This document shows positions 1-9,823 of a stretch of DNA of 39,054 nt, one piece after another. Numbering within the stretch: the first letter of the stretch is position 1; each line of letters opens with the position of its first letter. Made by a program: the position numbers and the translations under genes. The notes below the pieces were generated by a model, which was not told the origin of the DNA, ran no database searches, and saw nothing but the letters and a program-made list of their open reading frames with translations. The DNA comes from an uncultured Pelagibacteraceae bacterium. Lineage in GTDB: Bacteria > Pseudomonadota > Alphaproteobacteria > Pelagibacterales > AG-422-B15. The stretch covers positions 1-39,054 of the forward strand of contig CAJJAN010000016.1 of the NCBI GenBank assembly GCA_905182145.1. The letters are read 5' to 3'.

Positions 1-458
1 AATCTATTTGTTTCTAGATATAATTCACCTTGATACTCTAAAATTCCAGCATGTTTTGGATTTATCTCAATACCGGTCTTATAATATCTTTCAGCATCAT
101 CATATTTTTTTAATTTCCTACTTGTAAAGCCTGCATAATTCCAACCATTTGCATCTTCTGGATTTGCATATACAAACGCTTCTGCTTTTGATAAGGCCAT
201 ATCATAGTCTTTATTATTAATAAATTTTACAATTTCGGACAATTGACTTTTATATAGCTTCCATTCAGCGTTATCTTTATCTCCACCACCACTTGAGCCA
301 CCGCCACTTGAGCCACCGCCACTTGAGCCACCGCCACTTGAGCCACCGCCACTTGAGCCACCGCCACTTGAGCCACCGCCACTTGAGCCACCGCCACCTG
401 CTGCTGCTGCAATACTTATTGAGAAAATAAATAAAAATAGAACTCTAATTAAAAACAT
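1..458 (-). CDS. Secreted tetratricopeptide-repeat protein with N-terminal signal peptide and (GGGSS)n low-complexity linker (partial, runs off left edge)
   Basis: Translated by hand on the - strand from ATG at 458: MFLIRVLFLFIFSISIAAAAGGGGSSGGGSS...GGGDKDNAEWKLYKSQLSEIVKFINNKDYDMALSKAEAFVYANPEDANGWNYAGFTSRKLKKYDDAERYYKTGIEINPKHAGILEYQGELYLETNR. Open to base 1; TPR-like helical repeats; GAGGTG upstream of the ATG. Not in the ORF track, which lists a shadow frame (227..412). Confidence 0.8.
   Translation of the reverse strand, partial: MFLIRVLFLFIFSISIAAAAGGGGSSGGGSSGGGSSGGGSSGGGSSGGGSSGGGSSGGGDKDNAEWKLYKSQLSEIVKFINNKDYDMALSKAEAFVYANPEDANGWNYAGFTSRKLKKYDDAERYYKTGIEINPKHAGILEYQGELYLETNR
283..398. 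repeat. 15-bp tandem repeat (ccaccgccacttgag), 7 acttgag units, encoding GGGSS on the - strand
   Basis: acttgag occurs at 291, 306, 321, 336, 351, 366 and 381, exactly 15 bp apart. Confidence 0.95.
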
Positions 459-605
459 TGAACGCACCTCATTAATATAAGTAGTTTTATAACATAAATT
501 TGTCGTATTGATTATAAACCTAATCTTATAGCTAGTTTTTTTAGAGAGTGTTTCAAGAAATTTTACTACTTGGGACTTTTTTAGATGATTAAATATCTGA
601 TTTAT

Positions 606-1271
606 TTACTTATTTACTTTTGCTACAAGATAAAGTCCAAGCGCTACTGCTGGTCCAATACCAAAAGCAAAAAGTAGCGTTCCTATTCCAACGGTACCAC
701 CAAGTAACCATCCAACGCCAACAACTGAGATTTCAATACAAACTCTTACCCAGGCAATTGGATATTGTGTAACTCGTTGTAAGCCAGTCATTAATCCGTC
801 TCTAGGACCTGGTCCTAAATTTGCCGTTAAGTAAATGCCACTTCCTAGTCCAACTAGTAACACACCAAATGATCCAACTAACAGATTAATAAAATAATTG
901 CTGGTTGAAAAATCAAATAGGTACATTGAAAGCTCTATAGTGCCTGCAATAACTAAAATATTTAAAATTGTTCCTACTCCTGGCTGCTGCTTTAATGGCA
1001 ACCAAAATAGTAAGACTGCAACACTACTAGCAAACATAGCAAAACCTATTGACCAATTAAAATTGATAGCTAATCCCTCCGCTAAGACCACCCATGGACT
1101 AAGTCCAATTGCTGAGTGAATTAAAAGAGATTCACCAAACCCAAATAATGTTAATCCTAATATTAAGAAGAATAATGTTTTGACCTTTGGTTTAAAATTT
1201 AGAGGACGATCTGAACTCCAAGAAACTGTGGGTACATTTTTTATTCTTAAAAATTCAGGGAGAAAACTCAT
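606..1271 (-). CDS. YczE/YitT-like integral membrane protein
   Basis: 221 aa, multiple hydrophobic segments; SLLIHSAIGLSPWVVLAEGLA and LGPGPRDGLMTGLQR resemble YczE-family membrane proteins. Confidence 0.7.
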   Translation of the reverse strand: MSFLPEFLRIKNVPTVSWSSDRPLNFKPKVKTLFFLILGLTLFGFGESLLIHSAIGLSPWVVLAEGLAINFNWSIGFAMFASSVAVLLFWLPLKQQPGVGTILNILVIAGTIELSMYLFDFSTSNYFINLLVGSFGVLLVGLGSGIYLTANLGPGPRDGLMTGLQRVTQYPIAWVRVCIEISVVGVGWLLGGTVGIGTLLFAFGIGPAVALGLYLVAKVNK

Positions 1272-1278
1272 TTAAATA

Positions 1279-2238
1279 TTATTTAATATTATTAGGTATG
1301 ACTTCATAACCTTTACGTCTTGGTGTGTCATCAACTAATTCTTCCGGATACCCAGGAGCTCGAAGATCTTCTTCACAAGCATCTTCTAATCTTTTAACTA
1401 TCATTGAAGACCAAGCACGGTCGCCATATTTCTCTCTACCTTCTTTAAATATTTTTGTTATTAAAGGTGAAACTTCTGTTGGCACATTCATGTCTTGTGC
1501 TAGCTTTTCAAATAAACCAACATCTTTACAAACTAAATCCATAGTAAAATTAATATTATAGCTTCCATTCATTATCACTTGGCTTTCTGTTTCATGTACA
1601 AAACTATTACCAGAACTTATTTTAATACCCTCATAAACTGTAGGTAAATCTAACCCAGCTTTTTTACAGACCATTAATGCTTCACCTACAGCCACTAAAT
1701 GTGTAGATGCTAAGTAATTCGTTGCTACTTTTAAAACAGACGCACTGCCAATTGGTCCAATGTGTAAAATTTGATATCCTATTGCACTTAGTGCAGGCAT
1801 AGCTAAGTCAAATGCCTCTCTAGTTCCACCAACTAAGATTGCAATATTTCCTGTTGCAGCTCTGTGACAACCTCCAGATACAGGGGCTTCAATAGCAAAT
1901 GCTTTTTTATCAATTACTAAATTTGCAAGTCTTTGCATTTCTTTGTCATCAGTTGTACTCATTTCAATCCAGAGTTTTCCTGGATCCATGCCTTCAATTA
2001 ATCCATCCGGTCCTTCTAGAACATTTGCAACAACAGTTGGGCTTGGAAGACATGTTATTGAAATATCTGAATTTTTTGACAATTCTTTTGGAGTTTCCAT
2101 CCATTTGGCACCTTTTTCAATTAATGACTTTCCTGCATTCTTATCAAGATCATTAATCAATAATTCAAAGCCACTTTCTATAATACTATTTGCAAGTTTA
2201 AAGCCGACGTTACCTAAGCCAATAAAACCTATTTTCAT
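1279..2238 (-). CDS. NAD(P)-dependent oxidoreductase, 3-hydroxyisobutyrate dehydrogenase family
   Basis: N-terminal MKIGFIGLGNVGFKLA Rossmann motif; EAPVSGGCHRAATGNIAILVGG; KVATNYL motif. Confidence 0.85.
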   Translation of the reverse strand: MKIGFIGLGNVGFKLANSIIESGFELLINDLDKNAGKSLIEKGAKWMETPKELSKNSDISITCLPSPTVVANVLEGPDGLIEGMDPGKLWIEMSTTDDKEMQRLANLVIDKKAFAIEAPVSGGCHRAATGNIAILVGGTREAFDLAMPALSAIGYQILHIGPIGSASVLKVATNYLASTHLVAVGEALMVCKKAGLDLPTVYEGIKISSGNSFVHETESQVIMNGSYNINFTMDLVCKDVGLFEKLAQDMNVPTEVSPLITKIFKEGREKYGDRAWSSMIVKRLEDACEEDLRAPGYPEELVDDTPRRKGYEVIPNNIK

Positions 2239-2267
2239 ATTTTTTTCCTTCCCAGATTTATTAAAGT

Positions 2268-3185
2268 TTAAGCTGCTGATCGCTTTCTAGTTCCAACAGC
2301 ATGATAGGCAATTGAGAAAATAATCGCTCCTCCTCCAAACATTGTGATTGTAGATGGAACTTCATTTATGCCAAATATTGGAATCCAACACCACAACACA
2401 CCTCCTACTACCTCTAAAAGAGAAAGAAGCATAAATTCTGCTGCTGGTAAATATCGTGCACCGATACTGAGACAAATTAAACCTGTAGCAACAAATGTTC
2501 CATGAAGCATACTAAGCAAAATATTTCTAAGGGGCATGGAATATTCATCACCTGAAAGAATAATCATAATAACTGAAAAAATTGAACAAACTATCCCAGC
2601 AATTATTATCGTTGTAAATTTAGGTGTATCTGGTCGCCATCTCAAACTTACTGCAAAAATAGAAAACCCAATTGAACATAATAATCCAAATAACCAACCA
2701 AGCAAAGTTCCTGCATACCAGTCATTGTATGCCATTAAGAACATTCCAAATAATGAAATAAAACATGCCACAATAGTTGCAGATCTAACATATTCTCTCA
2801 AAAAAATGTAAGCAAACAATCCTGCAAAAAGTGGCTGAGTACCGATCATAAATAAAGTTGTTGCAGCAGACGTAAAAGTCATTCCAAAAATAAAAAAAAT
2901 AAATGCAAAGGCTAATCCAACTCCACCTATAATTCCTGATAGCCCTACTCTTCTAAAATTATGATGAAATTGTATTCCTTCTTTATATAATAAGAAAAAA
3001 ATTAAAATTGTTGCGACAGTAATTCCTCTATAGAATAAATAATGCCACTGGTAAATTTGAGCATCTACCATATATCTAATAGTAGGCGCACCAAAACTCC
3101 ATATCAAACCTGCTAAAAGTGCTAAGCAGAATCCTAAATAATATTTTTTAGCAAATTCTATTTCTGAGTTTGATTGTTCATTCAT
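2268..3185 (-). CDS. DMT family (EamA) transporter
   Basis: 305 aa, about ten hydrophobic segments, two-fold EamA-type repeat (GLIWSFGAPTIRY..., PLFAGLFAYIFLRE). Confidence 0.8.
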   Translation of the reverse strand: MNEQSNSEIEFAKKYYLGFCLALLAGLIWSFGAPTIRYMVDAQIYQWHYLFYRGITVATILIFFLLYKEGIQFHHNFRRVGLSGIIGGVGLAFAFIFFIFGMTFTSAATTLFMIGTQPLFAGLFAYIFLREYVRSATIVACFISLFGMFLMAYNDWYAGTLLGWLFGLLCSIGFSIFAVSLRWRPDTPKFTTIIIAGIVCSIFSVIMIILSGDEYSMPLRNILLSMLHGTFVATGLICLSIGARYLPAAEFMLLSLLEVVGGVLWCWIPIFGINEVPSTITMFGGGAIIFSIAYHAVGTRKRSAA

Positions 3186-3237
3186 GAGAAAAAATCATAT
3201 ATAATTATATGAAGGATTACACTATAAATGAACTCAT

Positions 3238-4377
3238 ATGGAAATTACATCTGAGTATGGCATTTACGATCAACGCTTTGAAAAAGTGTTTAATAAATTT
3301 AAAGAAAATCTTACCTCTTCCATCGATATAGGCGCTTCATTCGCTGTCTACTCTAATGGTAAGCCATTGGTGGATTTGGCTGGAGGTTATAAAAATAAAG
3401 AAAAAACTGAAATTTGGACCCCTGCAACTACTGTTTGTATTCATTCAACTGGCAAGGGTGTTGTGGCGATGTGTCTTGCAATATTAATTGAACGGGGGAA
3501 ATTAAATTTAGATGAAAAAGTATCTAAATATTGGCCTGAATTTGGATCTAATGGCAAAGAAAATATTTTAGTTCGCACCCTACTGTCACACCAAGCAGGC
3601 TTATATGCTTGGAAAGAAAAAATGACTGAAGAAGATTTTTTCAATTGGGATTATTCTACTGAACTTTTGGCAGCTCAAGCTTCACTACACAAGCCTGGTA
3701 CTGAAATTTGCTATCATGCAAAATCTATTGGATTTTTAGTGGGTGAACTTATCAAAAGAGTAACAGGATCTTCTGTTGGTAGTTTTTTAAAAGAAGAGTT
3801 AATTGAACCATTACAATTATTGTGCACCATTGGAACACCTAAAGAGCAACATGGTAATATTGCAGAGTTAATTAGCTCTGCCAACTTAAACGCTGCATTC
3901 AATGATCGTGATAAAATTGACAATTATACTATAGGTGCATTTCTTAATCCTGGTAACAGAACTAGAACTGCAAATACAGAAGAGTTTAGATCTGCTGAAA
4001 TTCCTGCTCTAAACTGCCATTCTAATTCAAGTTCTCTTGCACAACTATATGATAACTTTATTAATTGCGATACTCATGCAAAAAGCTTTATTAAGAAGGA
4101 TACTGTCTCTTCTCTAATTCAAAAAGAAATTTCTGGAATAGATAAAGTTATGAAAAGTCCGATGCAGTGGAGTCCTATAGGCTTTATGATTGGCGGTGGA
4201 AAATCTTTTGGTAAATCCAGTAAAGCTTTTGGACATACTGGTTGGGGAGGTTCACTTGCATTTGCTGATCCTGATAATAAAATTGGTATAGCTTACTCTA
4301 TGAATTTATTAGCTGGTTCTATGCTAGGAGATAGTCGTGCAATTGACTTGATTGCAGCTACATATGAATCAATTTAG
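3238..4377 (+). CDS. Serine hydrolase, beta-lactamase / EstB-like class C family
   Basis: SxxK motif (HSTGKG), YHAKSIGFLVGELI, late HTGWGG motif; 379 aa. Confidence 0.85.
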   Translation: MEITSEYGIYDQRFEKVFNKFKENLTSSIDIGASFAVYSNGKPLVDLAGGYKNKEKTEIWTPATTVCIHSTGKGVVAMCLAILIERGKLNLDEKVSKYWPEFGSNGKENILVRTLLSHQAGLYAWKEKMTEEDFFNWDYSTELLAAQASLHKPGTEICYHAKSIGFLVGELIKRVTGSSVGSFLKEELIEPLQLLCTIGTPKEQHGNIAELISSANLNAAFNDRDKIDNYTIGAFLNPGNRTRTANTEEFRSAEIPALNCHSNSSSLAQLYDNFINCDTHAKSFIKKDTVSSLIQKEISGIDKVMKSPMQWSPIGFMIGGGKSFGKSSKAFGHTGWGGSLAFADPDNKIGIAYSMNLLAGSMLGDSRAIDLIAATYESI

Positions 4378-4808
4378 ATATTTTCTGCCTCAGCAGTAGT
4401 TAGAATGCAGCTATCTATTTTCCATTCTTTATTTGGTTGTTTTTGCATTGCATAATTTGCGGTAATAAAATTTCCATCAGGACCAACTAAGTAAACAAGC
4501 AATATAGGTATGCCTCGATGCATTTCTACCGTTCCAATATTTATATTTTTTGGCCTATACACACTTGGATAGCTCTTCTTGACCATAGCCATGAAATTAT
4601 CAGAGTCTCCAAATATAGATTTAATTTTTGGAGAAGCGTAAGAAAAAGCTTTTGTTGCATTATCTTCTGAAAAAGCTTGAAGTTGGCTTGAGACTACTGT
4701 CTTGATGCTGACTATATCGGCATCAGACAGTAATTCAGTCTCTGCTAAACTATTGAAGCTTATAAATAAAACAGCAAATAAGGTTATGAATAACTTTATT
4801 GATTTCAT
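4374..4808 (-). CDS. Secreted DUF4864-type protein
   Basis: Start placed at internal Met ([23 protein letters not shown], signal peptide) rather than the ORF-track Met at 4856. Start overlaps the thiolase stop as TAATG. Body EDNATKAFSYASPKIKSIFG. Confidence 0.7.
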   Translation of the reverse strand: MKSIKLFITLFAVLFISFNSLAETELLSDADIVSIKTVVSSQLQAFSEDNATKAFSYASPKIKSIFGDSDNFMAMVKKSYPSVYRPKNINIGTVEMHRGIPILLVYLVGPDGNFITANYAMQKQPNKEWKIDSCILTTAEAENI

Positions 4809-5989
4809 TATAAAATTTCGAAAAGTCCAGCTGCTCCCATACCACCACCAACACACATAGTCACAACACCATATTTAGCACCACGTCTTTTGCCTTCAAT
4901 TAATAGGTGACCTGTCATTCTTGAGCCAGTCATTCCATAAGGATGACCAATCGAAATTGATCCACCATTTACATTAAGTTTCTCATTATCGATGCCAAGT
5001 TGATCGCGCGAATAAATAACTTGCGATGCAAATGCTTCATTTAATTCCCATAAATCAATATCATCAACAGTAAGGCCGTGTTGTTTTAGTAGTTTTGGAA
5101 CAGCAATCACTGGACCAATACCCATTTCATCAGGCTCACAACCACCAATAGCTAATCCTCTAAAGATACCCATTGGTTCAATGTTTCTTTTTTCTGCTTC
5201 TTTAAGATCCATTAAAACACACGAAGATGCACCATCAGATAATTGACTAGCGTTACCGGCAGTAATAAATTTATCTGGACCATTAATTGGATTTAAAGCA
5301 GCTAAATTTTCTAGAGTAGTTGAAGGACGATTGCATTCATCTCTATCAACAGTCACTTCTTGTTCAGTAACCTCTTTAGTTTCTTTATTCATTACGTCCA
5401 TTTTAGTTTTCAAAGGAACAATTTCATCATTAAACTTGCCTGCTTCTTGGGCAGCTGCTGTTCTTTGCTGACTTTGAAGAGAATATTCATCCTGTGACTC
5501 TCTTGATACGCTATATCTTTCTGCAACTATATCAGCAGTATTAATCATTGGCATCCATAGTGCCGGACAAACTTTTTGTAATTCAGGTTCAACAAGATGT
5601 TTGTAATTCATATTTGCTTGTGTCATTGAAATTGATTCAACGCCACCACCTATTGTTACCTTAACACCATCTACAATAATTCTATGTGCAGCTACAGCTA
5701 TAGACTGAAGGCCTGAAGAGCAAAATCTATTAATCGTAGTTCCAGGAACAGTGACTGGGCACCCTCCCGCTATTGCAACATTTCTTCCAATGTTATGACC
5801 AGTAGCCGCTTCAGGTTGTCCACAACCAAAAATAATATCTTCAACTTCTCCAGCTTCTATGCCTGCCTTAGCAATAGCATGTTTCACTGTATGACCACCC
5901 ATAGTAATTCCATGTGTCTTATTAAATCCTCCTCGCATAGCTTTTGCTAGACCAGTTCTTGCTGTAGAAATAATTGCTGCTTCTCTCAT
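4808..5989 (-). CDS. Acetyl-CoA C-acyltransferase (thiolase)
   Basis: [15 protein letters not shown] (active Cys), [36 protein letters not shown]. Confidence 0.93.
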   Translation of the reverse strand: MREAAIISTARTGLAKAMRGGFNKTHGITMGGHTVKHAIAKAGIEAGEVEDIIFGCGQPEAATGHNIGRNVAIAGGCPVTVPGTTINRFCSSGLQSIAVAAHRIIVDGVKVTIGGGVESISMTQANMNYKHLVEPELQKVCPALWMPMINTADIVAERYSVSRESQDEYSLQSQQRTAAAQEAGKFNDEIVPLKTKMDVMNKETKEVTEQEVTVDRDECNRPSTTLENLAALNPINGPDKFITAGNASQLSDGASSCVLMDLKEAEKRNIEPMGIFRGLAIGGCEPDEMGIGPVIAVPKLLKQHGLTVDDIDLWELNEAFASQVIYSRDQLGIDNEKLNVNGGSISIGHPYGMTGSRMTGHLLIEGKRRGAKYGVVTMCVGGGMGAAGLFEIL

Positions 5990-6195
5990 GATTATGAATT
6001 TCCTTTATTTGTTAAGTAGAAAGTCGTTAAGATATAGTCTTTCTCAATAATTAAAAGCGTATTTTTTTAAATTATATCAATGATTTATACTTAAAATTAT
6101 TAATATTATGTAGTACTTATATTACATATAAATGTTGACCACTCAGAGACTAAATTATAGAAGAACACTTCAAATACATATATGAGAATACTTTT

Positions 6196-6630
6196 ATGGC
6201 TATGCTAAAAACACAAGATAATCCAACATGGGTTCCCGAAGGTTACAAAAAATTAGGCTGGCATGCTGGCTTTGATATTCTTATTGGACCTATGTACTAC
6301 AAAAAAGATGAGAATAATAAATTCAAATTTATTGCTAAAATTTTAGATAAACACTTAAATTCTCAAGGTATTGCTCACGGTGGCTTCTCTATGGCCCTAG
6401 CGGATATATTTTTTGGATCAGTAGCTTTTTCAGCTTGTGGAAAAAAATCAACCAGTACTATATCTTTAAATTCAAATTTTGTTTCACCTGGATTATTAGA
6501 TGAAGTTGTAGAGTGTGAAGCTTCTGTGACTAAAATAACCAGGTCATTAATATTTATTGAAGGCTCATTAACCTCAGGTGATAAAACAATCTTATCTGCT
6601 TCTGGAATTTGGAAAATACTAGGTCAGTAA
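6196..6630 (+). CDS. PaaI-family hotdog thioesterase
   Basis: HLNSQGIAHGGFSMALADIFFGSVAFSA hotdog motif; 144 aa. Confidence 0.85.
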   Translation: MAMLKTQDNPTWVPEGYKKLGWHAGFDILIGPMYYKKDENNKFKFIAKILDKHLNSQGIAHGGFSMALADIFFGSVAFSACGKKSTSTISLNSNFVSPGLLDEVVECEASVTKITRSLIFIEGSLTSGDKTILSASGIWKILGQ

Positions 6631-6661
6631 TTAAATTATTAAACTTCAACTGTTTTGTTTT

Positions 6662-7165
6662 TTATGCTTCTTTTAAAAAACCTGTAACATCTAAGAAATT
6701 TACACTCGTATGATTAGATTCAATAAAGTTACATAATTCTTTAGGTTTCATCTGAACAGTTGCTGTGTTTGATAATGGATGAAAATTTACATATTCATAA
6801 TCTAAAAAATTTTGATCTAGAAAGAATGTAATTTTTTTTTCTGTATCATTAATCAGGCCAAAAGGTGAAACTGATCCTGGTTCAATATTCATCAATTCTT
6901 TTAAATAATTAGGCTGGGCAAAAGACAATTTTTTAGAGTTTAATGGCTCTGTAATTTTTTTTAAATCAATCTGCACGTCCTCTAAGAGACTTAAAAGAAA
7001 AAAATTCTTTTTTTGATCTCGCAGAAATAAGTTTTTTGAATGTGCACCTTCAATTTTTCCCCTCAGGTTTTTTGAGTCTTCAACTGTATAGAGTGGTTCA
7101 TGATCAAAAATTTTAAATTCAATCTTATTTGCTTTAAGCAATTCATATAAGTCATCTTTATCCAT
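6662..7165 (-). CDS. Prolyl-tRNA editing protein, ProX/PrdX (YbaK domain)
   Basis: MNIEPGSVSPFGLINDTEKKITFFLDQ and VNFHPLSNTATVQM, typical of the free-standing YbaK/ProX deacylases. Confidence 0.85.
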   Translation of the reverse strand: MDKDDLYELLKANKIEFKIFDHEPLYTVEDSKNLRGKIEGAHSKNLFLRDQKKNFFLLSLLEDVQIDLKKITEPLNSKKLSFAQPNYLKELMNIEPGSVSPFGLINDTEKKITFFLDQNFLDYEYVNFHPLSNTATVQMKPKELCNFIESNHTSVNFLDVTGFLKEA

Positions 7166-7168
7166 AGC

Positions 7169-8032
7169 TTATAATTTTTTTAAAGCTGCTTGATATTGTG
7201 GATTTGGTATTTTTTCTAACAACTTATTGAACTGACTTTTTGTGATCCATTTATTTTTTAATGCTATGGCCTCAATACCTGCAACCAATGTATTGCTAGC
7301 TTGGTGTTTTTGTATAAAATTTGAAGCTAATAACATCTCATTAGCATCACCTGTGTCAAACCACTTTATATGATTGGGCAGTGGCAAGACCTTCAAATTT
7401 TCTGCTTCTAAATATTTTTTTATGATATCAATAATCTCAAACTCGCCTCTGGCTGATTTTTTGATAGCTTTAAAATAATCCATCGAATACTTATTGAAAA
7501 AATATAATCCTGGAATAATAAAGTTACTCTTTGGCTTCTTTGGCTTTTCTTCTAAAGATAGAATATTCATATTTTTATCAAATTGAATAACACCTGATTT
7601 TTGTGGATTAGCTACTTTTACCGCTAAAACGGTTGCTTTCACTCCGCTAGAAGCAGTCTTTTTTAAAAGTTTATCTAAACCATTGCCTACAAAAATGTTA
7701 TCAGCCAAGGCAAGTATATAAGGTTTTTTGTGAACAAACTTTTCTCCAATTCTTATTGCATCCGGAATTCCAACAGCTTTTTTTTGAACGGCATATTTAA
7801 ATTTCATGCCTAAATTTTTTCCATTTTTAAAAAGTTGTTTAAAAATTTTTTGATCTTCTTGTCTTGATATAAATAAAACTTCTCTGACACCTGCATTCAT
7901 TAGGGTTGCAAGTGCGTAGTAAAGCATTGGTTTATCATAAACTGGTAATAAAGGCTTGCTCACTACTGATGTGGCTGGACTTAAGCGAGTACCTTTGCCC
8001 GCCGCTAAAATAATCCCTTTTGTGAACTGCAT
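7169..8032 (-). CDS. Sugar nucleotidyltransferase, glucose-1-phosphate thymidylyltransferase (RmlA/RfbA)-like
   Basis: GIILAAGKGTRLSPATSVVSKPLLPVYDKPMLYYALATLMNAGVREVL signature; FDTGDANEM. Confidence 0.88.
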   Translation of the reverse strand: MQFTKGIILAAGKGTRLSPATSVVSKPLLPVYDKPMLYYALATLMNAGVREVLFISRQEDQKIFKQLFKNGKNLGMKFKYAVQKKAVGIPDAIRIGEKFVHKKPYILALADNIFVGNGLDKLLKKTASSGVKATVLAVKVANPQKSGVIQFDKNMNILSLEEKPKKPKSNFIIPGLYFFNKYSMDYFKAIKKSARGEFEIIDIIKKYLEAENLKVLPLPNHIKWFDTGDANEMLLASNFIQKHQASNTLVAGIEAIALKNKWITKSQFNKLLEKIPNPQYQAALKKL

Positions 8033-8055
8033 AAAATACTTTTAAAAAATTATTA

Positions 8056-8898
8056 TTATTTTTTCTTTAAGTAGATTCGATCTTTTAAATCTTTATATAT
8101 AGGTTTCTTTTTTTCCATTTTTGCCATCATAGAGGCGGTGACGTCTTCGGGATGTAACATTCCAGCATTCCATAGTGATACAAAATTTAAGCCATCTTGA
8201 ATTGAATGGTCGCGAGAATAGTTAATTGCCTCTTTAGTACCCCACATTGCTAACGGTGATTTTGAAGCTAAATTTTCAGCTATTTCAAAAGCTTTTTTTA
8301 CAGCATTTTCATGATCAGATTCTATGTGATTAATAAGACCAACTTCGTGAGCTCTATCTACCGAAACTTTATCGCCAGTCATTGTCCACTCTCTTGCAAT
8401 ACCCGCTGGAATTATTGTTGGCAGTCTTTGGAGTGTTCCAATATCAGCTACAATTCCTATATTAATTTCTTCAACAATAAAGAAGGCATCTGCACTGGCT
8501 ACTCTGATATCAGCAGCACAAATTAAATCTATTCCACCACCAACACATCCACCTTGAATAGCTGTTATTACGGGAAAACGTGCTTCTTCAATACAGCTTG
8601 CCCATTTTTGCATTTCTAAAACCTGCTCTCTAAAATGTCCCCTTACTCTTCCAGTCTCTTCATTGGGTCCAGCGCCAATACCAATTTCAGTCATCATTCC
8701 TAGATCTAAACCAGCACAAAATGTTGGTCCAGTAGATGAAATTATAAGCGCCCTAATATCTCCTCTATCATTAAGTTTATTAACTTCTTCTGGAAACGCA
8801 GTCCAAAACTCAAGTGTTACTGAGTTTCTCTTTTCTGGGCGATTAAAAATAATGTGAGCAATGCTGTCTTTTATTGTTACTTCGAATGGTTTTGACAT
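8056..8898 (-). CDS. Crotonase-superfamily protein, ECH1-like (delta3,5-delta2,4-dienoyl-CoA isomerase-like)
   Basis: FNRPEKRNSVTLEFW, GPTFCAGLDL, QGGCVGGGIDLICAADIR, NIGIVADIGTLQRLP (ECH1-type). Confidence 0.82.
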   Translation of the reverse strand: MSKPFEVTIKDSIAHIIFNRPEKRNSVTLEFWTAFPEEVNKLNDRGDIRALIISSTGPTFCAGLDLGMMTEIGIGAGPNEETGRVRGHFREQVLEMQKWASCIEEARFPVITAIQGGCVGGGIDLICAADIRVASADAFFIVEEINIGIVADIGTLQRLPTIIPAGIAREWTMTGDKVSVDRAHEVGLINHIESDHENAVKKAFEIAENLASKSPLAMWGTKEAINYSRDHSIQDGLNFVSLWNAGMLHPEDVTASMMAKMEKKKPIYKDLKDRIYLKKK

Positions 8899-8974
8899 AT
8901 AATTATAATTGATTAAAAATGTTTATTAGGTAATGAAGATAAAATAAATATTAAACTAAATATACTATAAAAAA

Positions 8975-9823
8975 ATGGCTATAAATTACGAAGAAATCAT
9001 GTCTCTGGAAGAAAAAAATCTTGAGTTATCATATTCACAAAGAGATTCTATTATTTATAGTCTTGGTATTGGGCTTGGTAAAGATCCAATGGATACTACT
9101 GAATTGAAATATGTATATGAAAATGGATTGATAGCCTTTCCTAGTATGGCGACTAACTTTCAATACAAATCCCCTTTACTGCTTAAAGCTAAATTAAATA
9201 TGTTAATGGTTGTCCATGGTGAGCAAGGCATAACTCTGCATCAACCTATGCCTTCAAATGCTGATGTTTTCTTAGATACAAGAGTCATAAATTGCTTTGA
9301 CCGAGGTGAGTCAAAGGGAGCAATCATAGAGACTGAAACAAAAGTAAGATTAAAGAAAGATGACTCTCCTTTGTGTACATTAATAAGTAAAACTTTTGCA
9401 AGAGGTGATGGAGGTTTTGGTGGGGAAGATGTTCCAGCTTCTACTCCAATTGAATTAGATAGTAATCCTGACATTATTCATGAAGTTACTACAACTGAAG
9501 ATCAGGCATTAATATTTAGGCTGTCTGGAGATTCTAATCCACTGCACTCTGATCCAAATTTTGCAAAAATGGCTGGCTATCCAAAACCAATTTTACATGG
9601 ACTATGTAGCTATGGGGTTGCCTGTCGATCTATTGTTGAAGCTTTGTGTGAAAAAGATAGTAAAAAACTTAAGAAATTTAATGTAAGATTTTCTTCTCCT
9701 GTTTTTCCAGGTGAAACAATTGTAACTGAAATGTGGAAAAAAGATGATGAGATACATTTTCAATCAAAAGTTAAAGAACGAGATAAAGTAGTCCTTAAAA
9801 ATGGGGTTTGTGAAATATTATGA
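8975..9823 (+). CDS. MaoC-family (R)-specific enoyl-CoA hydratase (hydratase 2-like)
   Basis: FRLSGDSNPLHSDPNFAKMAGYPKPILHGLCSYGVACR hydratase-2 motif; 282 aa two-hotdog length; ATGA overlap with the next gene. Confidence 0.88.
   Translation: MAINYEEIMSLEEKNLELSYSQRDSIIYSLGIGLGKDPMDTTELKYVYENGLIAFPSMATNFQYKSPLLLKAKLNMLMVVHGEQGITLHQPMPSNADVFLDTRVINCFDRGESKGAIIETETKVRLKKDDSPLCTLISKTFARGDGGFGGEDVPASTPIELDSNPDIIHEVTTTEDQALIFRLSGDSNPLHSDPNFAKMAGYPKPILHGLCSYGVACRSIVEALCEKDSKKLKKFNVRFSSPVFPGETIVTEMWKKDDEIHFQSKVKERDKVVLKNGVCEIL

Noticed and set aside
283-398. Regular repeat considered as a CRISPR-like array
   Set aside because: 15-bp tandem units without spacers, in frame within a coding sequence; the same holds for 35936-36046 and 38934-39054.
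227-412. ORF encoding VAVAQ repeats (61 aa)
   Set aside because: Wrong frame of the GGGSS repeat; the frame with signal peptide, GGGSS linker and TPR sequence runs through the same DNA from 458 to base 1.
1899-2290. Two + strand ORFs (85 and 115 aa)
   Set aside because: Antisense to the well-supported 3-hydroxyisobutyrate dehydrogenase-family gene; no recognisable domain.
8056-8898. Crotonase considered as DmdD of the DMSP pathway
   Set aside because: Sequence motifs (VADIGTLQRLP) look more like ECH1 dienoyl-CoA isomerase; no direct evidence for DmdD.
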